Below are positions 23,980-32,072 of a stretch of DNA of 32,072 nt, one piece after another. Where the stretch lies: assembly GCA_937889515.1 (NCBI GenBank), contig CALAOV010000204.1, positions 1 to 32,072 of the forward strand, written 5' to 3'. Position numbers and translations under genes: made by a program. The stretch is from an uncultured Myxococcales bacterium. Its GTDB lineage: Bacteria; Myxococcota_A; Polyangia; Fen-1088. The stretch's first letter is position 1; the number at the start of each line of letters is the position of its first letter. Below the pieces are notes generated by a model. The model saw only the letters and a program-made list of their open reading frames with translations. It was not told the DNA's origin and ran no database searches.

Positions 23980-26126
23980 GCGAGAACCCCTCTCCGCCGC
24001 AGATACGCCACGATCGTCTCCGCCGCCTCCTCGGCCGAGCCCACGGTCGTATCGATCCGGAGCTCGGGACTTTCGGGACCCTCGTAGGGAGAATCGATGC
24101 CCGTGAAGTTCTTCAGATCGCCACGCCGCGCCTTCTTGTAGAGGCCCTTGGGGTCTCGCTGCTCGGCGACACCCAGCGGTGTGTCCACGAAGATCTCGAT
24201 GAACTCCCCCTCGGCGACCAGCGCGCGCGCCATCATCCGCTCGGCGCGAAAGGGGGAGATGAACGCGGTGCTGACGATCAACCCCGCGTCCACCATCAGC
24301 CTGGCGACCTCGGCGATCCGACGGATGTTCTCCACCCGATCGGCGTCGGTGAACCCCAGATCCTTGTTCAGCCCGTGGCGAACGTTGTCGCCGTCCAGCA
24401 GATAGGTGTGCCGCTTCATCTCGTGGAGCTTCTGGTCGACCAGATTCGCGATGGTCGACTTCCCGGCGCCCGAAAGCCCGGTGTACCAGAGCACGCAGGC
24501 CTGTTGCCCTTTGATGGCGGACCGCGCGGCCTTGTTCACGTCGACCGCCTGCCAGTGGACGTTCTGGGCGCGCCGCAGGGCGAAGTGGAGCATCCCGGCG
24601 CCCACGGTCTCGCTGGACTGCCGATCGATCACGATGAAACCGCCGGTGTGGTGGTTCACCCGGTACGGATCGAAGGCGACGGGGCGGTCGAATTGCAGGT
24701 TGCAGACGCCGATCTCGTTCAGTCCCAGCGTGGCACCGGCCATCCGTTCCAGGGTATTCACGTTGGTCTTGTATTTGAGCTGCGTGATCGTCGCGGTGAC
24801 GGTCTGAGCGCCCACCTTGAGCGAATAGCCCCGTCCCGGCAGCAGCGGCGAGGCGTTCATCCAGATGACGTCCGCCTCGAACTGATCGGAGATCTCGGCC
24901 GGCCCGTCGGCCGCGACGATCAGATCCCCACGCGCGATGGGGAGCTGGTCTTCCAGCGAGATCGCGATCGACTGCCCGGCCAGGGCTTCTTCGAGATCGC
25001 CGTCGGAGGTCGCGATGCGCGACACGCGCGTGATACGACCGGACGGCTGCACGCGAACGGCGTCGCCGCGGGTGAGCCGACCGCCCACGATGGTTCCCAC
25101 CAGGCCGCAAAAGTCCGACCCGGTCGATGACCCGGTCCGCGACCCGGTCGATGGGCCCACGGGATCGACCCACTCGACGGTCAGTCGCAGCGGCTGCGCG
25201 GCCCGACGTTCATCGTCGCTCTCGACGGCATCGAGCAGCCCGATCAGGGTCGGCCCTTGGTACCAGGCCATCGCGACCGAGCGTTCGCGGATGTTGTCGC
25301 CCGCCGTGCCGGAGATCGGGACGCAGCTCAGGGAGGGCAGCTTCAGCTCCGCGACGAATGCCCCGAGGTCTTTCTCGATCGCCGCGAACACCGCCCGGCC
25401 GTAACCAACCAGATCCATCTTGCCGACGGCCACGACGACCTGCCGCGCGCCGAGCAACGAAAGCAGAACGAGCTGACGGCGGGTCGGCGGCGAGAGACCG
25501 GCCTGCGCGTCGACCACCACCACGGTCGCATCGGCGGTCGAGGCGGCGGCCAATGCGCCACGCGCGTCGCGCTGGTCCTCGGGGGCATCGCCGACGATGA
25601 AGTCTGCCCTCTCCTGCGCCACCCGATGGGCCAGCATGCTCTTCCCGGCACCCAGCCCACCGCACACATTCAACCGCAATGGCCGTCGACCGACCGGTCG
25701 GCTCTCCTCCGATCCGATCGACCCGGCGCCCGGAATTTTTTCGAGAGCGCCGTAGCGCCGGACGTCCAGCTCGGTCCAGTGCGCCAGCGGAAAGACCCAG
25801 ATCGTTTCGCCCCGCCGTCTCGTCGAATTGACCAGGTTCCAGATGGCCGGCCGCCTATTTTTCTCCTGCTCCTGGTCCTCGCGGGAGCCGCCGATCGCCA
25901 CGCCCTCCCCCACCTTCCCGGTGGCGTTGATCTGGAGCAGCGGAAACGGCGACCCGGGAAAGAACGCCTTGTGGGCCAGGTGCAGCAACACCGCGCCTTC
26001 CGGCCCGGTCGCCGCGAGCATGACCGGCCGGTCGGCGTCGGCGATGACGTCCCGCAGAATCCGAATACTGGCGGCTTCGAGCCGGTGGAGGCGGGTGGGA
26101 GTCATCGTCGAGGAAACCGGTGCCAC
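23976..26126 (-). CDS. cysNC: CysD-CysN-CysC fusion: degenerate ATP sulfurylase parts plus intact APS kinase
   Basis: A single 716-residue frame starts at GTG 26126 with GGAGG 8 nt upstream. Residues 8-135 match CysD ([60 protein letters not shown]), but the PP-loop SxGKDS reads ATGPEG, a large middle part is gone and the normal C-terminal half is absent. Residues 149-300 are a shrunken CysN GTPase: GGLGAGKS, then only 17 residues to DAPED (normally DTPGHEQ), and GKMD instead of NKMD; switch I is missing. CysN barrel domains (about 310-535) are well kept. Residues 538-716 are an APS kinase with [28 protein letters not shown] and [10 protein letters not shown], all expected. It most likely phosphorylates APS to PAPS; ATP sulfurylase activity is probably lost. 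The downstream phosphoesterase and sulfotransferase are coupled to it. Confidence 0.85.
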   Translation of the reverse strand: MAPVSSTMTPTRLHRLEAASIRILRDVIADADRPVMLAATGPEGAVLLHLAHKAFFPGSPFPLLQINATGKVGEGVAIGGSREDQEQEKNRRPAIWNLVNSTRRRGETIWVFPLAHWTELDVRRYGALEKIPGAGSIGSEESRPVGRRPLRLNVCGGLGAGKSMLAHRVAQERADFIVGDAPEDQRDARGALAAASTADATVVVVDAQAGLSPPTRRQLVLLSLLGARQVVVAVGKMDLVGYGRAVFAAIEKDLGAFVAELKLPSLSCVPISGTAGDNIRERSVAMAWYQGPTLIGLLDAVESDDERRAAQPLRLTVEWVDPVGPSTGSRTGSSTGSDFCGLVGTIVGGRLTRGDAVRVQPSGRITRVSRIATSDGDLEEALAGQSIAISLEDQLPIARGDLIVAADGPAEISDQFEADVIWMNASPLLPGRGYSLKVGAQTVTATITQLKYKTNVNTLERMAGATLGLNEIGVCNLQFDRPVAFDPYRVNHHTGGFIVIDRQSSETVGAGMLHFALRRAQNVHWQAVDVNKAARSAIKGQQACVLWYTGLSGAGKSTIANLVDQKLHEMKRHTYLLDGDNVRHGLNKDLGFTDADRVENIRRIAEVARLMVDAGLIVSTAFISPFRAERMMARALVAEGEFIEIFVDTPLGVAEQRDPKGLYKKARRGDLKNFTGIDSPYEGPESPELRIDTTVGSAEEAAETIVAYLRRRGVLA
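25117..25152. repeat. 12-nt tandem repeat, three units, inside the CysDNC gene
   Basis: Three adjacent 12-nt units, GACCCGGTCGAT, GACCCGGTCCGC, GACCCGGTCGAT, lie in frame and encode on the minus strand a Ser/Thr/Gly/Arg insertion ([12 protein letters not shown]) at about residues 326-337, early in the second CysN domain. Canonical CysN has no such flexible stretch there. It looks like a recent slippage expansion. Confidence 0.75.
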
Positions 26127-26242
26127 ATCGGACGCCTCCGATCCGCGCGGCTCACGCCGGGACGGGAGGTGGATGCTAGCCCGGAGCCGCGACGCGGATC
26201 AATGGGTCAGGGTTTGCGGAAGCCTGGAATTCGCCAGCTCCG

Positions 26243-26477
26243 TCACCACCGATAGTCTCTCCCCTCGATCGTGTACTTGAGGACGTACTCCGCCGAGAAC
26301 ACCGGGACGTTGTTTCCCTGACCCTTTCGGTACTGCTCGTAGCTGGTGGGTTCATCCACTTGTTCATCCAGTAGGTGGTCTCGGGACCGGTGCCTTAAAC
26401 GCGCAGCGAGCAGAAAATTACATTCGCCCGGTGCACGATTCCCGAGGTCGCGCCCGATCGGTCGTCCAGACCAAGGC
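26243..26477 (-). other. Intergenic stretch with a startless protein-like frame
   Basis: The 351-bp gap 26127-26477 has no complete gene. On the minus strand one frame is open from the kinase stop to a TGA at 26243-26245. Its last part reads DEPTSYEQYRKGQGNNVPV, then FSAEYVLKYTIEGRDYRW, with G/C-ending codons like real genes here. No ATG is present; a GTG precedes DEPTSYEQY, without a ribosome site. It may be the tail of a decayed gene or a short unrecognised protein. The promoter of the CysDNC operon should lie between here and 26127, but no clear elements were seen. Confidence 0.3.
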
Positions 26478-28064
<1,587 letters not shown>

Positions 28065-28066
28065 GG

Positions 28067-28083
28067 GGACCCTATCCGGGTCC
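28067..28083 (-). promoter_or_regulatory. Hairpin abutting the kinase start codon
   Basis: A 6-bp perfect stem GGACCC/GGGTCC with a 5-nt loop lies between the MYXO-CTERM gene stop and the kinase ATG, ending 2 nt before the ATG and covering its weak AGGG ribosome site. It could lower kinase translation or mark transcript processing. Function is inferred. Confidence 0.3.
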
Positions 28084-28090
28084 TCTTACT

Positions 28091-31000
28091 CTACCGCCTA
28101 CGGCGCCGCGCCGTCACCAGGCCTGCCAGGAGCAAGAGCGCCGGTAACGCGGTCAGGGGATCCGTGCCGCCGAGGTCACACCCGCACCCGCCGCCACCGC
28201 TACCCTTCGGCTTGCCACCGTCCACCCAGCCGGCGGTGCCGGGGCTGCCACCGCCGCCTCCCGCGCCGCCGGCTCCGCCGGCGCCGCAGACGTTGGTCAC
28301 GTCCGTGCAGCTCGCGGCCAGGTTGGGCGCCTTGCAGGTGCCGATCGAGGCGCAGCGGTTGACCGTGAGGTCGTGGTACTGCAGGCAGCTGGTGGTCAGC
28401 TCCGAGCAGTCGATGTTGCCGCAGGCGGTGTCGTCGGCGGGCGCGACGTTGCAGAGGCCGGCCCCGTTGCAGGCCTTGCAGGTACCGCAGGTCGCTCCCG
28501 CTTGCGGATAGAGGCAGTGCGCGTGCCCGTCGCACATGCCGCCGCACTGGTGCGTCGGGTCGCTGGCGCTGTCCATGCAATCGCCATTGGGATCGGTGCC
28601 CGCCGGGATGGGAATGCAGGTCCCGACACTGCCCGCCGTATTGCAGCTCCCGCACTGGTCGCAGGCGATGTTGCAACAGACACCCGTCGTCTCTCCCTTG
28701 GCAATGGCACAGGTATCGTTGAGGCACTCGGTATTGTGCGTGCAGACCGCTCCCCCGGGCTTCGCCGCCGGACACTGGGATCCGCTCCCCCCATCGGCGC
28801 CCGTCAGGCAGTAGCGCTTGATGGAGCAATCGGGATCGGTCGCACAGTCGGTCTTGCACTGGGCGGCCCCATTGGTGTCGGTGAAGCAGCCGAAGCCGTT
28901 GCAAGGCGTCGAGACGGTCTGGGCACAGTTGCCGGCGCCGTCGCAGGCGCCCCCGCTGGTGATGAGGTTCGTGTCGGTCTGGCAGCCCGCCGCCGCGCAG
29001 ACGGTTCCCTGCGGTCCGAAGCGGCAAGTCCCTTGGCCGTTGCAGGTGCCGGTGCAGATCCCCTGTCCCTTGCAGTTGTTGCGGGGGTCGAGGCCGTCGG
29101 CGGTGAGCACGCAGGTTCCGGCGGCGTTGTTGCAGCTGTGGCAGGCGGTACCGCAGGCGCTCTCGCAGCACGTTCCGTCGACGCAGTAGCTGGAACCGCA
29201 GTCGGTGTCGGCGGCGCAGGTCGCACCGTTGGGCTTCTTGCCGGCCGTGCAGGTGTGGGTCGCCGTGCAGAAGTTGGGTGCGGCGCAGGCGGTGGTGGCG
29301 CTCGAATCGGTGCCGCCGGTGGCCACCCCCGTACAGGTGCCGATGGAGCCGGCCAGATTGCAGGCGTAGCAGGTATCGCCGCAGGCCGAGTCGCAGCAGA
29401 CCCCGTCGATGCAGTGGGCCGATCCACACTCGGTCCCCGCCGCGCAGGTGGCGCCGTTGACCTTCAGCCCGGATTGGCAGGTGCCGTTCGGGTCGCAGTA
29501 CTGCGCACCGCCGCAAGCTGGGCTGGAGGTTGGATCCTGCGCCCCGGCGGGGAGGTTCACGCAGCTCCCCAGGCTGCCGGCGACCGCGCACGACTGGCAG
29601 GTCCCCGTGCAGGCGCTGTTGCAGCACTTGCCGTCGACACAGAAGCCCGACCCGCAATCGGTGTTCGCGGTACACGTTTGCCCGTTGGGGTACTTGTTCA
29701 TGCCACAGGTCCCCGCCCCGGTGCAGTACTGCATGGCGCCGTCGCAGGTGGTCGTCGCGCTGTGGTCGGGTAGCCCGGCCGGGATCGGCTGACAGCTCCC
29801 CAGGGTGGCGGGCAGGCCACACGAATAGCAGGTGGTCGTGCAGGGGCTGCTGCAACAATAGCCGTCGATGCAGTACGTGCTCGCGCACTGGCCGCTGGCG
29901 GTGCAGGGGCTGCCGGCCGCCTTGGCCGCGTTCGCGCAGACGCCGGTCGCGTCGCAGTACCGCGGCTGGGTCGAATCGGAGACGCAGGTGCCCGGATCCT
30001 CGTTCCCCGTCGGAACCAACGCGCAGGTGCCGAGCGAGCTGTTGAGGTTACAGACCTTGCAGGTGTCGTTGCAGTCGGTGTTGCAACAGACGCCGTCCGC
30101 GCAGTGGCCGCTCGCGCAATCCGTGTAGGCGCCGCACAGGTGGCCGATGCGCGCCTTGCACTGCTGATTGGCGTCGCAGGCCTGGTCGCTCGCGCAACTG
30201 TCGTCGGGGGAGCCCGCCGGAACGTTGCTACAGGTCCCGAGGTTGCCGGTCACGTCGCAGGCCTGACAGGTGCCGGTGCAGCTGGCCGAAGCGCAGCAGA
30301 CCCCGTCGACGCAAAATCCCGACGCGCAGGTCGACGCGCTCGCCGACGAGCAGCCCGATCCGTTGGGCCGGGGCGAGTTGTTGGCCTGGTACTCCCAGAT
30401 CTCCTGGGGTCCGTAGGTGGTGTCGGCCGGGACGGTCCCGCCGAACACCAGCGTGGTGGCGCGCTGCGAGTCGAAGACCTGCAGCTGGTTGTACCGGGGC
30501 AAGGGCTTGACCCCCGCCGGCGTGGTCTCCGACCAGGTCCCGCCGATGCCGTCCCACTCCCAGGAATCGTTGAGCGCCACCGTCGGCACGCCGGTGACTT
30601 CCTCGTAGCCGCCGAACATCACGACCACCCGGCGGGCGGTGTCGTAGGAGGCGACGTGGTAGACGCGGGCCGGCGGCACGGTCGCCCCCGTGGCGGGCGG
30701 GCGCTCGGTCCAGGCGGCGGTCGTCGTGTCCCACTCCCAGACGTCCGAGTCGTAGACGTCGCCAACGGCGGCCACGTAACCGTAGCCTCCGATGAGCAGG
30801 ATCTTGCCCCGATCCGAATCAAAGGTGACCTCGGCGTTGCCCCGCTGGGTGAGAGCGGTGGGCGCGTTCGCCGTGACCGCCCGCTGCACCCAGGCCGAGG
30901 TGGCGGGATCGAACTGCCAGATCGTGGCGTAGTTGATGTAGACCAGCACCTTGTCGCGCGCCGGGTCGTAGAACATCGAGAGGGCGCTGGACGTGACCGC

Positions 31001-32072
31001 GGGCATCGTCGTCCCGCTGATCGTGACCTGGGTCCAGTTCCGGGTGGTGGGCGACCACGACCAGATGTCGTTGTAGTAGGTCTGGCCAACGCCGCCGAAG
31101 AGCAAGAGCTGATCGCGCTTGCTGTCGTAGACCATCCCGCCCAGCTCCCGGCCGGTCGGCTTGGCGTTGGCGTTGGTCAGGTTGGTCCAGGTCGCGTCCG
31201 TTCCCGACCATTGCCAGGTGTCCTGCTTGTAGAGTGCGTCGGAGCTGCTGTAGCCCCCGAACAGGTAGAGCTTGCCGGACATGTTGTCGTAGGCGATCTG
31301 GGGCGACGTGCGCTGGATGGGACCGCTGACGGGAACCGAACGGTTCGCCCAGGTGCCGTCGACGCCGCTGTACTCGTAGATGTCCCGCGAGGTCCCGTAC
31401 TCACCGCCGTAGACGACGATCTTCGATCGCGAGGGATCGTACAGGAAGGTCCCGAACTCGTAGGACGGCGTGTCGTTGTCGGTCTTGGTGGGGGTCGTCA
31501 CCGCCGTCCAGGTCGGCGTGGTCGGATCGTACTCCCACATGTACTGGTAGTAGTAGTAGGCGACGACCTTGTTTCGGCCCGCGTCGTAGGCGATGTGGAT
31601 GTCGCTGGAGTAGTAGGGAATCCCCGCCGTCGGCGTCATCTTCGTCCAGGCCCCGGTGGCGCCGTCCCACTCCCAGGTCTCGTCGACCCAGGTGCCGGTG
31701 GTGGCCACGCCCGTGCCCGTGTAGCCGCCGTAGAGCACCATCTTCTTGCGGGTGCTGTCGTAGGTCATGCTGTGAAACATGCGCGGCGAGGGACTGGTGC
31801 CGGTCGGGGTCCGGTTGGTCCAGGTCGTCGTGGTCCCGTCCCACTCCCAGATGTCGTTGCAGCGGGCGGCCGTATCCGCGCTCGAGTCGTAACAAAAACC
31901 GCCGAACAACACCGCGCGGGCCCGATCGGGGTCCCAGACCATCGTGGCGCCGTAGCGCTCTTTCGGTTGGGCGCCGGAGATCAGGATCTGCTTCCAGGTC
32001 GCGGTCGGCCCATCCCACTCCCACTGCTCGGGGATGTAGAAACCGGCCGCAGGCTGCCAGCCGCTGAACAGA
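28091..32072 (-). CDS. Giant kelch plus Cys-rich repeat surface protein with MYXO-CTERM tail (5' end beyond window)
   Basis: The frame is open through the right edge (at least 1,326 residues), so the N-terminus and signal peptide are not seen. The visible N-terminal part (about 30370-32072) holds at least six kelch-like repeats of the form YDxxRxKxVLxGGY...DxWEWDGxxxTW, expected to form a propeller. The next part (about 28290-30370) has about seven Cys-rich repeats with CxSGxCVDGVCC, CxGTCxxC and GxxGTCxxVPAG, likely disulfide-rich. The C-terminus has a Gly-rich stretch, GGGGCGC, a hydrophobic segment (LTALPALLLLAGLV) and RRRRR, the MYXO-CTERM sorting signal processed by a myxosortase and anchored through the Cys. 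It is probably an adhesion or surface-structure protein. No enzyme domain was seen. The kinase gene follows 26 bp downstream. Confidence 0.88.
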   Translation of the reverse strand, partial: LFSGWQPAAGFYIPEQWEWDGPTATWKQILISGAQPKERYGATMVWDPDRARAVLFGGFCYDSSADTAARCNDIWEWDGTTTTWTNRTPTGTSPSPRMFHSMTYDSTRKKMVLYGGYTGTGVATTGTWVDETWEWDGATGAWTKMTPTAGIPYYSSDIHIAYDAGRNKVVAYYYYQYMWEYDPTTPTWTAVTTPTKTDNDTPSYEFGTFLYDPSRSKIVVYGGEYGTSRDIYEYSGVDGTWANRSVPVSGPIQRTSPQIAYDNMSGKLYLFGGYSSSDALYKQDTWQWSGTDATWTNLTNANAKPTGRELGGMVYDSKRDQLLLFGGVGQTYYNDIWSWSPTTRNWTQVTISGTTMPAVTSSALSMFYDPARDKVLVYINYATIWQFDPATSAWVQRAVTANAPTALTQRGNAEVTFDSDRGKILLIGGYGYVAAVGDVYDSDVWEWDTTTAAWTERPPATGATVPPARVYHVASYDTARRVVVMFGGYEEVTGVPTVALNDSWEWDGIGGTWSETTPAGVKPLPRYNQLQVFDSQRATTLVFGGTVPADTTYGPQEIWEYQANNSPRPNGSGCSSASASTCASGFCVDGVCCASASCTGTCQACDVTGNLGTCSNVPAGSPDDSCASDQACDANQQCKARIGHLCGAYTDCASGHCADGVCCNTDCNDTCKVCNLNSSLGTCALVPTGNEDPGTCVSDSTQPRYCDATGVCANAAKAAGSPCTASGQCASTYCIDGYCCSSPCTTTCYSCGLPATLGSCQPIPAGLPDHSATTTCDGAMQYCTGAGTCGMNKYPNGQTCTANTDCGSGFCVDGKCCNSACTGTCQSCAVAGSLGSCVNLPAGAQDPTSSPACGGAQYCDPNGTCQSGLKVNGATCAAGTECGSAHCIDGVCCDSACGDTCYACNLAGSIGTCTGVATGGTDSSATTACAAPNFCTATHTCTAGKKPNGATCAADTDCGSSYCVDGTCCESACGTACHSCNNAAGTCVLTADGLDPRNNCKGQGICTGTCNGQGTCRFGPQGTVCAAAGCQTDTNLITSGGACDGAGNCAQTVSTPCNGFGCFTDTNGAAQCKTDCATDPDCSIKRYCLTGADGGSGSQCPAAKPGGAVCTHNTECLNDTCAIAKGETTGVCCNIACDQCGSCNTAGSVGTCIPIPAGTDPNGDCMDSASDPTHQCGGMCDGHAHCLYPQAGATCGTCKACNGAGLCNVAPADDTACGNIDCSELTTSCLQYHDLTVNRCASIGTCKAPNLAASCTDVTNVCGAGGAGGAGGGGGSPGTAGWVDGGKPKGSGGGGCGCDLGGTDPLTALPALLLLAGLVTARRRRR

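Noticed and set aside
26176-26367. A 63-codon minus-strand frame with an ATG
   Set aside because: Its sequence is Ser/Thr/Arg-rich and unlike protein; the frame ending at 26243 in the same DNA looks more natural.
28200-30050. Periodic sequence in the Cys-rich region, considered as a CRISPR-like or DNA repeat array
   Set aside because: The periodicity comes from protein-level Cys repeats; units differ at the DNA level and have no constant repeat with unique spacers.

Overview
This window looks like a piece of a high-GC Myxococcota (Polyangia-type) chromosome. The best markers are a very large kelch plus cysteine-rich surface protein ending in a MYXO-CTERM sorting tail, a Ser/Thr protein kinase with a PEGA domain, lipoproteins with long Gly/Ser/Ala spacers after the lipid cysteine, and strong G/C third-position bias. 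No rRNA, tRNA, CRISPR array, IS element or phage gene was recognised. Both ends of the window cut genes.

Layout. Bases 1-2620 (minus): a PL1-type pectate lyase lipoprotein followed by a sialate-O-acetylesterase/CE6-like lipoprotein, which fits a plant-polysaccharide degradation pair. Bases 2819-4630 (plus): DoxX-like protein, ECF sigma factor and its NrsF/DUF1109 membrane anti-sigma. Bases 4715-7551: an SH3-plus-beta-barrel envelope protein, a 59-residue single-pass membrane protein on the other strand, and a metallophosphoesterase lipoprotein. Bases 7697-12047 (plus): two tandem arylsulfotransferase-like (ASST) lipoproteins and an unrecognised two-repeat lipoprotein.

Bases 12041-17717 (minus): a second member of that unrecognised lipoprotein family, a FadL/OmpP1 barrel, a chalcone-isomerase-like exported protein and an RND/MMPL transporter. 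Bases 17932-21497 (plus, divergent): a ketoacyl-ACP synthase III-like enzyme with its full Cys-His-Asn triad, a DUF1302-like barrel and an outer-membrane lipoprotein-sorting (LolA-like) protein. Together these two divergent operons look like a system for making and moving a lipidic compound across the envelope. An ASST pseudogene follows at 21561-21885.

Bases 21890-26126 (minus) hold three overlapping genes: a CysD-CysN-CysC fusion, a DHH phosphoesterase and a PAPS-type sulfotransferase. The order suggests PAPS formation, sulfate transfer and pAp recycling. The fusion is the oddest gene in the window. Its CysD part has lost the PP-loop and much of its length, its GTPase part has lost switch I and several G motifs, and its APS kinase part looks intact. 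With ASST-like proteins and lipid/transport genes nearby, a sulfated lipid or sulfated exported metabolite is a reasonable but untested hypothesis. Bases 26478-32072 (minus) hold the kinase and the giant MYXO-CTERM protein, which continues past the right edge.
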